From Arthrobacter sp. ISL-72 (GTDB lineage: Bacteria > Actinomycetota > Actinomycetes > Actinomycetales > Micrococcaceae): DNA of 64,000 bases. Positions 52,700-62,668 of the stretch are shown one piece after another. Positions within the stretch are counted from its first letter, which is position 1. Every line of letters begins with the position of its first letter. The DNA lies in assembly GCF_018613755.1 (NCBI RefSeq), contig NZ_JAGGPP010000008.1, positions 186,001 through 250,000 on the forward strand, in the 5' to 3' direction. Under the pieces are notes generated by a model that was given only the letters and a program-made list of their open reading frames with translations, searched no databases and was not told where the DNA came from. Both the position numbers and the translations under genes were made by a program.

Positions 52700-52731
52700 T
52701 TGCACAGAGTGTAAAAATGCACATAGTGTAA
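52700..52731 (+). promoter_or_regulatory. tetR-MMPL promoter with tandem dyad operators
   Basis: TGCACAGAGTGTAA at 52701-52714 recurs as TGCACATAGTGTAA at 52718-52731. Each is an imperfect dyad of TTgCAC/GTGtAA type. TTGCAC (52700-52705) and TAGTGT (52724-52729) are the likely -35 and -10 with an 18-base spacer. The -10 is six bases from the ATG. The operators thus cover the whole promoter, which fits autorepression by the TetR protein. They could also affect the divergent secreted-protein gene. Confidence 0.7.
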
Positions 52732-52735
52732 TCAT

Positions 52736-53422
52736 ATGTCCACAACCCCGCCCGCCATTGCTGACAGTAAGCAGCCGGCTACCTCCCCCTCGCGCCGCGA
52801 ACTGAACAAGGCCGCAACGCGCCAAGCCATCTCGGACGCAGCCTTACAGCTACTGCGCAGCAAGGGTCCGGGCAACTTCACTGTCGAGGACATCGCCGAG
52901 GCGGCAGCGATCTCCCGCCGGACCTTCTTCAACTACTTCAGCAGCACGGAAGCTGCCCTGGCTTCGGTGACGCACGGCTTCCTGGACAACGCCTTGGCGC
53001 AGTTCCGGCTAAGGCCCGCTGATGAGCCGATCCTTGAATCCGCGAGGGCCGCCCTGGTTCAGCTGGCCGACCCCATGACGGTGGCCCCGATGGCCGAGCT
53101 CTATAGCCTGGCGCAGTCCAATCCGCAGCTCAACCGCTCCGAACTCGAAGCGTGGGACCACTGCACCGCGCAAATCATCGAGGCAGCCCGCGAGCGCTTC
53201 GCCCGGACCTCCGGCGGGGAACTCGACGAGCTCTACCTCCGCGCCCTGGCCGGCTCCGTGATCTCCTGCGGCAAGGCGGCAATGGACGTCTGGTTCGCCC
53301 AGCACGGCGCGGACCTTTCAGCCAAGTCGCTTTCGAAACTTCGCCAGCTCCTGATCGACGCCATGGGCCTCCTCGGCTCAGGCTTTACGCCCACCGCCAA
53401 CCTCTCCACAGATCGGCACTGA
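52736..53422 (+). CDS. TetR/AcrR-family transcriptional regulator
   Basis: This 228-residue repressor has an N-terminal TetR DNA-binding domain (TRQAISDAALQLLRSKG, then FTVEDIAEAAAISRRTFFNYF) and a helical ligand-binding domain. It is followed by an MMPL transporter gene after one base, so it presumably controls that transporter in response to a lipid or drug. Tandem dyads overlap its promoter. The ATG follows TAGTGT by six bases, consistent with a leaderless transcript. Confidence 0.93.
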   Translation: MSTTPPAIADSKQPATSPSRRELNKAATRQAISDAALQLLRSKGPGNFTVEDIAEAAAISRRTFFNYFSSTEAALASVTHGFLDNALAQFRLRPADEPILESARAALVQLADPMTVAPMAELYSLAQSNPQLNRSELEAWDHCTAQIIEAARERFARTSGGELDELYLRALAGSVISCGKAAMDVWFAQHGADLSAKSLSKLRQLLIDAMGLLGSGFTPTANLSTDRH

Positions 53423-53423
53423 C

Positions 53424-55955
53424 ATGGCCCTCTTCCTCTACCGACTCGGCAAGTTCTCGTACCGCCGCCGCTGGCTGGTCATTTCCCTCTGGATGGCGGT
53501 GCTTGTGGCCGTAGGTGGATCCGCTGCAGCCTTCCACGGCACCATGTCCAACAACTTCCAGATTCCGGGCACGGAAACCCAGCAGATGGCGGACAAGCTG
53601 AAGCAGGAGATCCCCGCGGCCTTCGGCGGCTCGGCAACGATCGTGTTTGAGGCCAGGGACGGCCGGTTCAGCCAGGCCGGTAAGGATGCCGTTGCGGGGG
53701 CCCTGGCAAAGCTGAAAACCCTTCCCGACGTCCAAGGCATTGTGGATCCCTTCGCCACCCAGGCGCAGCTCGACGGGGCCGTCGCAGACCTCGCCGCCGG
53801 TGAGCAGCAGGCCACCGCGGGCAGGGCCCGGCTGGACAAAGCCGCCGCTGAGATTGCCACGGGAAAAGCCCAGCTTGAGGCCGCGGAGCAGCAGATGACC
53901 GCGGCAGGCCTTCCCCCTGCCGCAATCGAGGCGCAGCTCGGGCAGCAGAAGGCCGCCCTCGCCGAGGGACAGGCAAAGCTCGACGCCGGCACTAACGAAC
54001 TGGAGGCGGGCACCGCGAAGCTTGCGCTCGGCAAGCGCCAGATCGAAGCGTCCCAGGGCATGCGCTTCGTGTCGGAGGACGGTACAGCAGCGATCGCCCA
54101 GGTGCAGTTCAAGACATCAATCAACGGGCTGACCCCCGAGGTGCGTCAGCAGGTCCAGGACATCGCCAGGGAGACGTCCTCCGCGGGCGTTACCGCCCTT
54201 GCCAGCAAGGACATCACGGAGGATATCTCCGAGCTGTTCGGAATTTCCGAAATCCTGGGCATCGCCATCGCCGCCCTGGTGCTCATCGTGATGCTCGGTA
54301 CCCTGATTGCCGCGGGGCTCCCCCTGCTGATGGCCGTGGTGGGCGTGGCTGTGGGCGTGGGCGGCACGATGGCCCTCAGCGGCGCCGTGGACATGAGTTC
54401 CATCTCCCCCATGCTGGCGCTCATGCTCGGCTTGGCGGTGGGGATCGATTACTCACTGTTCATCGTCAACCGTCACCGCAGCCAGCTGCTGACCGGCATG
54501 GACGCCGAGGAATCCGTAGCCCTGGCCACCGGCACTTCGGGCAATGCCGTGATGTTCGCGGGCCTGACCGTGATTATTGCGCTGGCTGCCCTGGTGGTTC
54601 CGGGGCTGCCGTTCCTCGCCGTCATGGGACTGTCCGCCGCAGCAACGGTGGCCGTCGCCGTCGTCGTCGCCCTGACCCTCACCCCGGCAGTGCTCTCGCT
54701 GGTGGGCCGCAAGCTGATCTCGAAGCGGGCCTGGGCGAAGGCCGAGCGGCACAATGCCGCCCCCGGCCACGAGAGGGAGGACCGGGCCCGGGATGAACGC
54801 CGCAGCGGCCACGGCTGGGGCGGCCTGGTCACCCGGCACCCCGTGATGGCCCTGCTGGCCGGCGTGGTGCTGCTCGGCGTCCTGGCGCTGCCGGCCAGCC
54901 AACTCCGCCTGGCACTTCCCGACGGCGGTTCGGAACCGGTGGAATCCCAGGCCTTCAAGGCCTACGACGTCACCGGCCGCACTTTCGGCGCGGGCATGAC
55001 CGGCCCGGTTGTGGTGGTTGGCGACTTCCCCGCCGGACTGACCGAAGAAGAAGCGCAGGCCAAACAGTACGACGTCGCGGACATCCTCCGCGGGGTGGAC
55101 AACGTCACCGCCGCCGTACCGGTGGCCCTCAGCGAGGACCGCCGTACCGCGGTGTTCCAGGTGATTCCGAAGGACGGTCCCGCCAGTGCCAGCACCGTGC
55201 AGGTGGTTTCGGAGCTTCGGGCCCGGAACACGGAGATCCGCGACGCCACAGGCGTGGGCATCGGCCTCACGGGCCAGACCGCCGGCAATGTGGACGTCTC
55301 CACGAAACTCGGCGACGCGCTGCCTCTGTACCTGGCCATCGTAGTGGGGCTCTCCCTGGTCCTGTTGTTGCTGGTTTTCCGCTCCATCGTGGTGCCCCTG
55401 CTTGCCACCGGCGGCTTCCTGCTGTCCCTCGCCGCGGCTTTCGGAGCCGTGGTGGCCGTGTACCAGTGGGGCTGGCTGGGGACGGTGTTCGGTGTCGAAA
55501 ATCCGGGCGCAGTACTGAGCTTCCTGCCCATCATCCTGATCGGGGTGTTGTTCGGACTGGCCATGGACTACCAGGTGTTCATCACCTCGGGCATGCGTGA
55601 ATCGTTCATGCACGGGGAGTCAGCCAGGCACGCGGTCCGGAGCGGCTTCAGCCATGCCGCCGCCGTGGTGACTGCTGCCGCCGTCATCATGGTCAGCGTG
55701 TTCGCCGGCTTCATCTTCTCGCACCTCAACATGGTCCGGCCGCTCGGCTTCGCCATGGCGTTCGGCGTGCTGGTGGACGCCTTTGTGGTGCGCATGACCA
55801 TCGTGCCGGCGGTGATGTACCTGCTGGGCGACAAGGCCTGGTGGCTGCCGGGCTGGCTGGACCGCCTCCTGCCGGACGTGGATGTTGAGGGTGCGAAGCT
55901 CCGCCAGCGGGCACCGGCCGCCTCCGCAGAGCCGGCAGAGGTGGGGGCACGTTGA
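53424..55955 (+). CDS. MMPL-family RND transporter
   Basis: This 843-residue membrane protein of the MmpL/HAE2 type exports lipids or hydrophobic compounds using proton flow. It has twelve predicted TM helices in two halves, with marks GLAVGIDYSLFIVNRHRSQL and, in the second half, GLAMDYQVFI. Between TM1 and TM2 is a long Ala/Gln/Glu-rich hairpin (about residues 110-215), probably a coiled coil outside the membrane. A charged cytoplasmic loop (about 430-470) joins the halves. The ATG is one base after the tetR stop with no clear ribosome site, so it is coupled to tetR. The substrate is unknown. Confidence 0.93.
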   Translation: MALFLYRLGKFSYRRRWLVISLWMAVLVAVGGSAAAFHGTMSNNFQIPGTETQQMADKLKQEIPAAFGGSATIVFEARDGRFSQAGKDAVAGALAKLKTLPDVQGIVDPFATQAQLDGAVADLAAGEQQATAGRARLDKAAAEIATGKAQLEAAEQQMTAAGLPPAAIEAQLGQQKAALAEGQAKLDAGTNELEAGTAKLALGKRQIEASQGMRFVSEDGTAAIAQVQFKTSINGLTPEVRQQVQDIARETSSAGVTALASKDITEDISELFGISEILGIAIAALVLIVMLGTLIAAGLPLLMAVVGVAVGVGGTMALSGAVDMSSISPMLALMLGLAVGIDYSLFIVNRHRSQLLTGMDAEESVALATGTSGNAVMFAGLTVIIALAALVVPGLPFLAVMGLSAAATVAVAVVVALTLTPAVLSLVGRKLISKRAWAKAERHNAAPGHEREDRARDERRSGHGWGGLVTRHPVMALLAGVVLLGVLALPASQLRLALPDGGSEPVESQAFKAYDVTGRTFGAGMTGPVVVVGDFPAGLTEEEAQAKQYDVADILRGVDNVTAAVPVALSEDRRTAVFQVIPKDGPASASTVQVVSELRARNTEIRDATGVGIGLTGQTAGNVDVSTKLGDALPLYLAIVVGLSLVLLLLVFRSIVVPLLATGGFLLSLAAAFGAVVAVYQWGWLGTVFGVENPGAVLSFLPIILIGVLFGLAMDYQVFITSGMRESFMHGESARHAVRSGFSHAAAVVTAAAVIMVSVFAGFIFSHLNMVRPLGFAMAFGVLVDAFVVRMTIVPAVMYLLGDKAWWLPGWLDRLLPDVDVEGAKLRQRAPAASAEPAEVGAR

Positions 55956-55974
55956 CTTAGGTTTATCAATCCAC

Positions 55975-57274
55975 CTACGCCGCTAATGGAGCTGCCCGAA
56001 GTGCACGCCGTCGGGTCTTGGCGTGGTGGCGGAGTTCCTTCCGGCGGCGGGAGTCTGTGATGGGGCTACCGGCCTGAGAACCCGAAAGCGTTGTCCCCGG
56101 AAGTGGGGGTGCGGTGGAGTGGTAATGATGGCTGGTTGGGGTTGTTAGTTGGATGCCATGCCGGGCCCCGCCGGCGGCCTGTTGGCCCGTCGCCGGCTGC
56201 GCCTTCCAGCCCGGCGTTTCTTTGGTATGGTTGCAGGCCTCGCACAGCCCTGCACTGTTGGTTTGCGTTGTAACGCCGCCGCTGTGCCACGGAACAACGT
56301 GGTCGTAGTGGCGGATGGGGGCGTCGCAGTAGGGCGTGCGGCATGTATCGTCGCGGACCTGGATGAAGCGGCGGAGTCCCGCCGGGAAGAGCCGGGCCCG
56401 GGAGTCCATCGCCACTAACTCGCCCGTGGCGGGGGCCGTGTACAGGCGGCGCAGCCACACCTTGAAAGCCCGGTCCGAGGCATCCCCGAGAGTGGTGCGG
56501 GCCGAGCCTCCAGGAACAATGCCATAACCGGGGAGACGAACAGGCTCGCTGTCGCCTGGAAGAGCGTGCGATCGGTCATGACGAGCTGAATCTCGATCCC
56601 GGAGATCCCGCCCCGCGTGCCGGTGATACGTTCGACCAGCTCATCGGCCATGATCTGCCCGCGGGAACGCTCATCGCCCTCCGACCTGAGGGAATCGGCC
56701 TGCCCGCTCAGGGCGGCACGGACAGCTACACCTTGAGCGACCGGCAACAGTGCGGTCAGGTAACACATGGTGTCGGGAGCGGGGCGGAGACTGACGTGAC
56801 GCTGGGTGGAAGCGTGGGCCGCGCGTTGCGTGACGGAGCGCGGGTCCCGCCGGTACACAGCGCGTGCCGCCGCCACCAAAGCCCGGTCACCTACACCGGG
56901 CAGAGTTCCTGTGTCGGGAGCGAGCTCCTCATCGACGGCAAGCGGCTGCCCTTGGCCGGGGATTCACGCCGGGCGAGGGCGATCTGAGCTGCGACTCCAG
57001 CACCAAGCTGGTCTGCGGGCATCCCTGCGGCGGCCTGCCGCCGGCGCTGCTGCTGATCAAACGCGACTGAAAGCCGCGCCTGGCGGGCGGCTAAGACAGA
57101 TTTTTTGTCCTCCAGGGCCCGGATCTCATCGAGCAGGCCGGCGCTCTCTTCCTCAGGGGTCGCCCCGCTGAGCGGGAGCGCCGTATCTGCAGCTGCCTGC
57201 CCCGGAGGGCACGTGCAAGCGCACCCGCACCCCTTGGTCCCCGGAGCCGCTTCGGCTGCTTGTTTGCCGTACAT
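55975..57274 (-). pseudogene. decayed DUF222/HNH (13E12 repeat type) endonuclease gene
   Basis: Three minus-strand segments in different frames together resemble a single DUF222-HNH protein. The first (57274-56940) encodes the DUF222 start up to [10 protein letters not shown]. Then an internal deletion of roughly 150 bases joins it, out of frame, to [20 protein letters not shown] and the rest of DUF222 (56940-56560). A one-base loss near 56555 (expected CAGGGCGAC, seen CAGGCGAC) shifts the frame again before [17 protein letters not shown] and the HNH domain ([12 protein letters not shown], then [11 protein letters not shown]). The HNH residues themselves are intact. Such genes are numerous and recombine often in Arthrobacter. 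Confidence 0.82.
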
Positions 57275-57393
57275 GGTTCAAGTCTCGTGGTGACCTGCGA
57301 CATTATTAGCCCGTTCGGTTTCGGGCAGGGGACGCTTTGGGTCCCGGGAGCGAAAAGGTTCCCCGCTCGCTTCGAGACTGTGCCCGTTCGAAC

Positions 57394-57399
57394 TAGTCT
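57394..57399 (+). promoter_or_regulatory. leaderless -10 of maf
   Basis: TAGTCT, six bases, GTG start at 57406. Confidence 0.55.
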
Positions 57400-57405
57400 G
57401 GAACC

Positions 57406-58080
57406 GTGACCCGCCTCATTCTTGCCTCCCAGTCCCCCGCCCGCACCAAACTCCTGAGCCATGCAGGCATCCGGCACGAAATCCTCGTCTCCGATGTGGA
57501 CGAAGATGCCGTCCAGGCCCGCTACGGTGTGACGGATCCACATGACACCGCGCTTCTGCTGGCACGTGCGAAGGCTGAGGCTGTCGCCTCGCTGCCCGAA
57601 GCGGACGGCGCCCTGGTGCTCGGCTGTGATTCCGTCTTCGAGTTCGACGGCGAGGCGCACGGCAAGCCCTACACATCCAACGTCGCCAAGGAGCGGATGC
57701 TCCGCATGAGCGGCGCCATGGGCGTGCTGCACACGGGACACTGGCTGGTGGACTGCCGCGACACCGAGCCCGATGATCCGGCATCGGCCGGATCAGGCGC
57801 CACCATCGGCTCCGTGACGTCCGCCGAGGTCCACTTCATGGAGATGACGGGCGAGGAAATCGACGCCTACATCGCCACCGGCGAGCCGCTCCAGTGCGCC
57901 GGCTCCTTCACCATCGACGGGTACGGCGGGGCCTTCATCCGAAAGGTCGACGGCGACCCCCACACCGTCGTCGGACTCTCCATTTCCACCCTTCGCGGCC
58001 TGTTGGGCCAGGCCAAGGTGGGCATCACCGAACTCTGGACCGGGAACGCCATCGACCCGGCTGAAGTCCGGGCTGAGTGA
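57406..58080 (+). CDS. maf: Maf-like nucleoside triphosphate pyrophosphatase
   Basis: This 224-residue house-cleaning enzyme hydrolyses non-canonical or modified nucleotides to monophosphates. Motifs are LILASQSPARTKLL (with the usual second Arg replaced by Thr), LVLGCDSVFEFDG, GKPYTSNVAKERML and IDGYGGAFIRKVDGD, ending VVGLSISTLRGLL. It is slightly longer than E. coli Maf (about 195 residues) because of an insert at DCRDTEPDDPASAGSGA. It is commonly found next to the biotin carboxylase gene in actinobacteria, as here. The start fits a leaderless transcript. Confidence 0.93.
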   Translation: MTRLILASQSPARTKLLSHAGIRHEILVSDVDEDAVQARYGVTDPHDTALLLARAKAEAVASLPEADGALVLGCDSVFEFDGEAHGKPYTSNVAKERMLRMSGAMGVLHTGHWLVDCRDTEPDDPASAGSGATIGSVTSAEVHFMEMTGEEIDAYIATGEPLQCAGSFTIDGYGGAFIRKVDGDPHTVVGLSISTLRGLLGQAKVGITELWTGNAIDPAEVRAE

Positions 58081-58095
58081 GGCATTTCGCGACTC

Positions 58096-58114
58096 TTTGT
58101 AGCTTCCCTACAAA
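58096..58114 (+). promoter_or_regulatory. perfect TTTGTAG-N5-CTACAAA palindrome upstream of the biotin carboxylase gene
   Basis: The seven-base arms at 58096-58102 and 58108-58114 flank five bases, about 90 bases before the TTG start. A TAATAT -10 candidate lies at 58146-58151. The core TTGTAG-N5-CTACA also occurs at 46524 before the beta-subunit gene. Confidence 0.6.
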
Positions 58115-58204
58115 GGTCAGGAGCTTTACGCGCGGAATCCGCAAGTAATATCGGCGGAACCCTCAAAATCGCGCTAGGCTCCCTGAAGGAAAGAAGGAGA
58201 CGCC

Positions 58205-60058
<1,854 letters not shown>

Positions 60059-60143
60059 GCCCGCCCCGGGTACCACCACCGCATTCACCGCCGCCCCCGG
60101 CGCGCCCATGGCGCCCGGGGGCGGCTCCGTGCAGACTTAGCGT

Positions 60144-60875
60144 GTGAAGCCTTTTCTGTTGCTTGCATCGCGCGCCGAGGACAAGGCCGCCGAGGAAGAA
60201 TACGAGGCCTACCTCCGCTATGGCGGACTCGAGCCCGATCAGCTGATGCGCATCCGGATGGAAGCCGGGCCACTGCCGGAACTGGACCTTTCCGGCTATT
60301 CCGGGGTGATTGTGGGCGGCAGCCCCTTCACGTCCAGCGACACGCCTGAGCACAAAACCGCCACCCAGCATCGGGTGGAGCGCGAGCTCTCCCTGCTGCT
60401 GGACCGCCTGGTGCCTGCGGATTTCCCGTTCCTCGGCGCCTGCTACGGGGTCGGAACGCTGGGCCTGCACCAGGGAGCGGTCATCGACCGGACCTACGGT
60501 GAGGGGCTTGGCGGCACCACCATCAAGCTGACGGCCGAAGGGCTCCAGGACCCACTCCTGCGCGGGCTGCCGGAAAGCTTTACGGCCTTCACCGGCCATA
60601 AGGAAGGCTGCACCGTCCTGCCCTCCCACGCGGTGCTCCTGGCCAGCTCCGCGGTCTGCCCGGTGCACATGTTCCGGATCAAAAACAACCTGTATGCCAC
60701 GCAGTTCCACCCGGAGCTCGATGCGGAGGGGCTGATTACACGGATCGACATTTACCGCCATGCCGGATACTTTCCGCCCGAGTCTGCCGAGATGCTCATG
60801 GAGAATGCCCGGCAGTTCAGCGCGACGGAACCCATGAAGATCCTCCGCAATTTCGTGGAGCTCTACGCGCGCTAG
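60144..60875 (+). CDS. class I glutamine amidotransferase (GuaA-like domain)
   Basis: This 243-residue single-domain amidotransferase has the nucleophile Cys100 in FLGACYGVGTLG and the catalytic His-x-Glu in YATQFHPELD. It lacks the synthetase domain of GMP synthase and matches the stand-alone group often annotated glutamine amidotransferase or GMP synthase-like. The acceptor substrate is unknown. The GTG start at 60144 has no clear ribosome site, although TAGCGT lies immediately before it, so the start is slightly uncertain. A hairpin follows the stop. Confidence 0.9.
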   Translation: MKPFLLLASRAEDKAAEEEYEAYLRYGGLEPDQLMRIRMEAGPLPELDLSGYSGVIVGGSPFTSSDTPEHKTATQHRVERELSLLLDRLVPADFPFLGACYGVGTLGLHQGAVIDRTYGEGLGGTTIKLTAEGLQDPLLRGLPESFTAFTGHKEGCTVLPSHAVLLASSAVCPVHMFRIKNNLYATQFHPELDAEGLITRIDIYRHAGYFPPESAEMLMENARQFSATEPMKILRNFVELYAR

Positions 60876-60920
60876 CGGCGCGGAACAGCAGTCACAGGAA
60901 AGCAGGCACGGAACAGCAAA

Positions 60921-60952
60921 TGCCCGGCACATCCCTGAAGGAGTGCCGGGCA
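60921..60952. terminator. bidirectional terminator hairpin
   Basis: TGCCCGGCAC at 60921-60930 and GTGCCGGGCA at 60943-60952 pair perfectly around a 12-base loop. It lies between the convergent amidotransferase and MFS genes, with A-rich and T-rich flanks on either side. Confidence 0.8.
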
Positions 60953-60975
60953 CTTGTTGTGAAAGGCGAGACGGG

Positions 60976-62388
60976 TCAGGCTACGTTGTTCTCGTAGTCC
61001 AGGTCGCGGGTTTCCCTGCTCAGGTACAGCGCCACCAGGGTCAGGACCGCCATGACGGTCAGGTAGATACCGACCAGGACGGGACTGCCGTCAGCCTCTT
61101 CCCAGAGCGCGACCGCGATGAACGGTGCCACAGCGGCGCCCAGGATGCTGGAAACGTTGTAGCTGACGGCGGAGCCGGTGTAGCGCACATTGGTCGGGAA
61201 CAGTTCCGGCAGCAGCGCGCCCATCGGCCCGAATGTGAGCCCCATCAGGGAAAAGCCGATGACGAGAAGTGCCATGGTGCCGATGAAGCCGCCGCTGAAC
61301 AGCGGGACGAAAAGCAGCCCGAAGACGAAGATTCCGCCGGTCACGGCCAGCAGCATCTTGCGGCGGCCGTATTTCTCCGCCAGCGGCCCGGAGACCAGGG
61401 TAAAGATCCCGAAGAACACGACGCCGGCGATCAGCATCCAGAGGAAGTCGTTGCGGGTGTATCCCAGGCCGGGCACGAACGCCGCGGCGGCTGCCTCGGT
61501 CATCGGCTTGCCGGCCTTCTCCGCGGCCGCCTTGGCGGCGTCAAGGGTGGCTGGGCGTGTGCCGTACGTCAGCGTGAACGTGGTCATTAGGTAGAAGAGC
61601 ACGTAGGTGGCGAGCATGATGAACGTGCCCAGGATGAGCGGGCGCCAGCTGGTCTTGAAGACACGGCCGATGGGGAGCTTGGCCACCTCGTTGGATTCCA
61701 GGACCTTGGTGAAGGCCGGCGTTTCGATGAGCTTCAGCCGGACGTAGAGGCCGATGATCACCATGACCGCGCTCAGCAGGAACGGAACACGCCAGCCCCA
61801 GGCTTCGAAGGCGGCCGGGGAAAGGACGTAGCTGGCCACAAGGAAGATCACGTTGGCAATGATGAAGCCGATGGGCGCGCCGAGCTGCGGGAACGTCCCG
61901 TAGATCGCCCGCTTGTTGGCGGGGGCGTTCTCCGTGGCCAGGAGGGCTGCGCCGCTCCATTCGCCGCCCAGCGCGAGGCCCTGGGCGAAGCGCATGACCA
62001 CCAGGAGCGCCGGGGCCCAGAAACCCCAGCCCGGGACCAGCGCCGTGGGAAGGCAGCCGATCAGGAACGTGGCAATGCCCATGGTGAGCAGCGAGGCCAC
62101 CAGGGTACCCTTGCGGCCGAACTTGTCCCCGAAGTGGCCGAAAACGATGGAGCCCAGCGGACGGGCGATAAACGCGACGCCAAACACTGCGAACGAGCTC
62201 AGCAGCTGGGTCGTTTCATTCTGTCCCGGGAAGAACAGCCTGGGGAACACCAGTACGGCCGCCGTGGCGTAGACGTAGAAGTCGTAGAACTCCACGGTGG
62301 TGCCGATCAGGCTGGCGACGATCACCCGCCCGCGCGAGTTAACCTGCTTGGCCGACCCCGGCTGGGGTGAAGTGGCAGTGGAAGACAT
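60976..62388 (-). CDS. MHS-family MFS transporter (ShiA/ProP-like)
   Basis: This 470-residue transporter of the metabolite:H+ symporter group has twelve TM helices. Signatures are the N-terminal GTTVEFYDFYVYATAAVLVF, GHFGDKFGRKGTL between TM2 and TM3, and RFAQGLALGGEWSGAALL. Members import organic acids, osmolytes or shikimate, and the substrate here is not predictable. The ATG at 62386-62388 was chosen because the protein then starts MSSTATSPQ directly before TM1. A start at 62586 would run through the control region. It is divergent from narK. Confidence 0.9.
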   Translation of the reverse strand: MSSTATSPQPGSAKQVNSRGRVIVASLIGTTVEFYDFYVYATAAVLVFPRLFFPGQNETTQLLSSFAVFGVAFIARPLGSIVFGHFGDKFGRKGTLVASLLTMGIATFLIGCLPTALVPGWGFWAPALLVVMRFAQGLALGGEWSGAALLATENAPANKRAIYGTFPQLGAPIGFIIANVIFLVASYVLSPAAFEAWGWRVPFLLSAVMVIIGLYVRLKLIETPAFTKVLESNEVAKLPIGRVFKTSWRPLILGTFIMLATYVLFYLMTTFTLTYGTRPATLDAAKAAAEKAGKPMTEAAAAAFVPGLGYTRNDFLWMLIAGVVFFGIFTLVSGPLAEKYGRRKMLLAVTGGIFVFGLLFVPLFSGGFIGTMALLVIGFSLMGLTFGPMGALLPELFPTNVRYTGSAVSYNVSSILGAAVAPFIAVALWEEADGSPVLVGIYLTVMAVLTLVALYLSRETRDLDYENNVA

Positions 62389-62474
62389 GTAGTAACGCTT
62401 TCGTGAGAACCGGGCGTCCATCCCAGGAGGCTGCCCGGCTAAGGGATACATAGGTCTCAATAATAGTTCCGCTG

Positions 62475-62489
62475 GTCCATCGACTGGAC
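62475..62489 (-). promoter_or_regulatory. candidate operator upstream of the MHS transporter
   Basis: GTCCA-TCGAC-TGGAC is an inverted repeat with five-base arms, followed by a further GGGTCCATGATG half copy at 62493-62504. It lies upstream of a minus-strand TATTAT near 62459-62466 and could bind a regulator of the transporter. The match is short. Confidence 0.35.
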
Positions 62490-62668
62490 AAAGGGTCCAT
62501 GATGCGGACGGCGCGGATCGTCTCACGATAAGGGCTGCCCGGCCCGGCCTAACGCCCCCACAGAAGCCCTGATAGGCAAACTTCACAGCACGTTAACAAA
62601 CGGCGACTGTTCACGAAACGCGCCGTCTCTACCGTGGAAGGACAACAAACCCCCCAAGGAGGTACACC

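Noticed and set aside
60138..60146. TAGCGT directly before the amidotransferase GTG considered as another leaderless -10
   Set aside because: There is no six-base spacer. Transcription would start inside the gene, so it was not counted with the seven matching cases.
62592..62622. GTTAAC and GTTCACGAAAC before narK considered as a GlnR box
   Set aside because: Half-site spacing does not fit the GTNAC-N6-GNAAC pattern, so no GlnR or FNR site can be supported.
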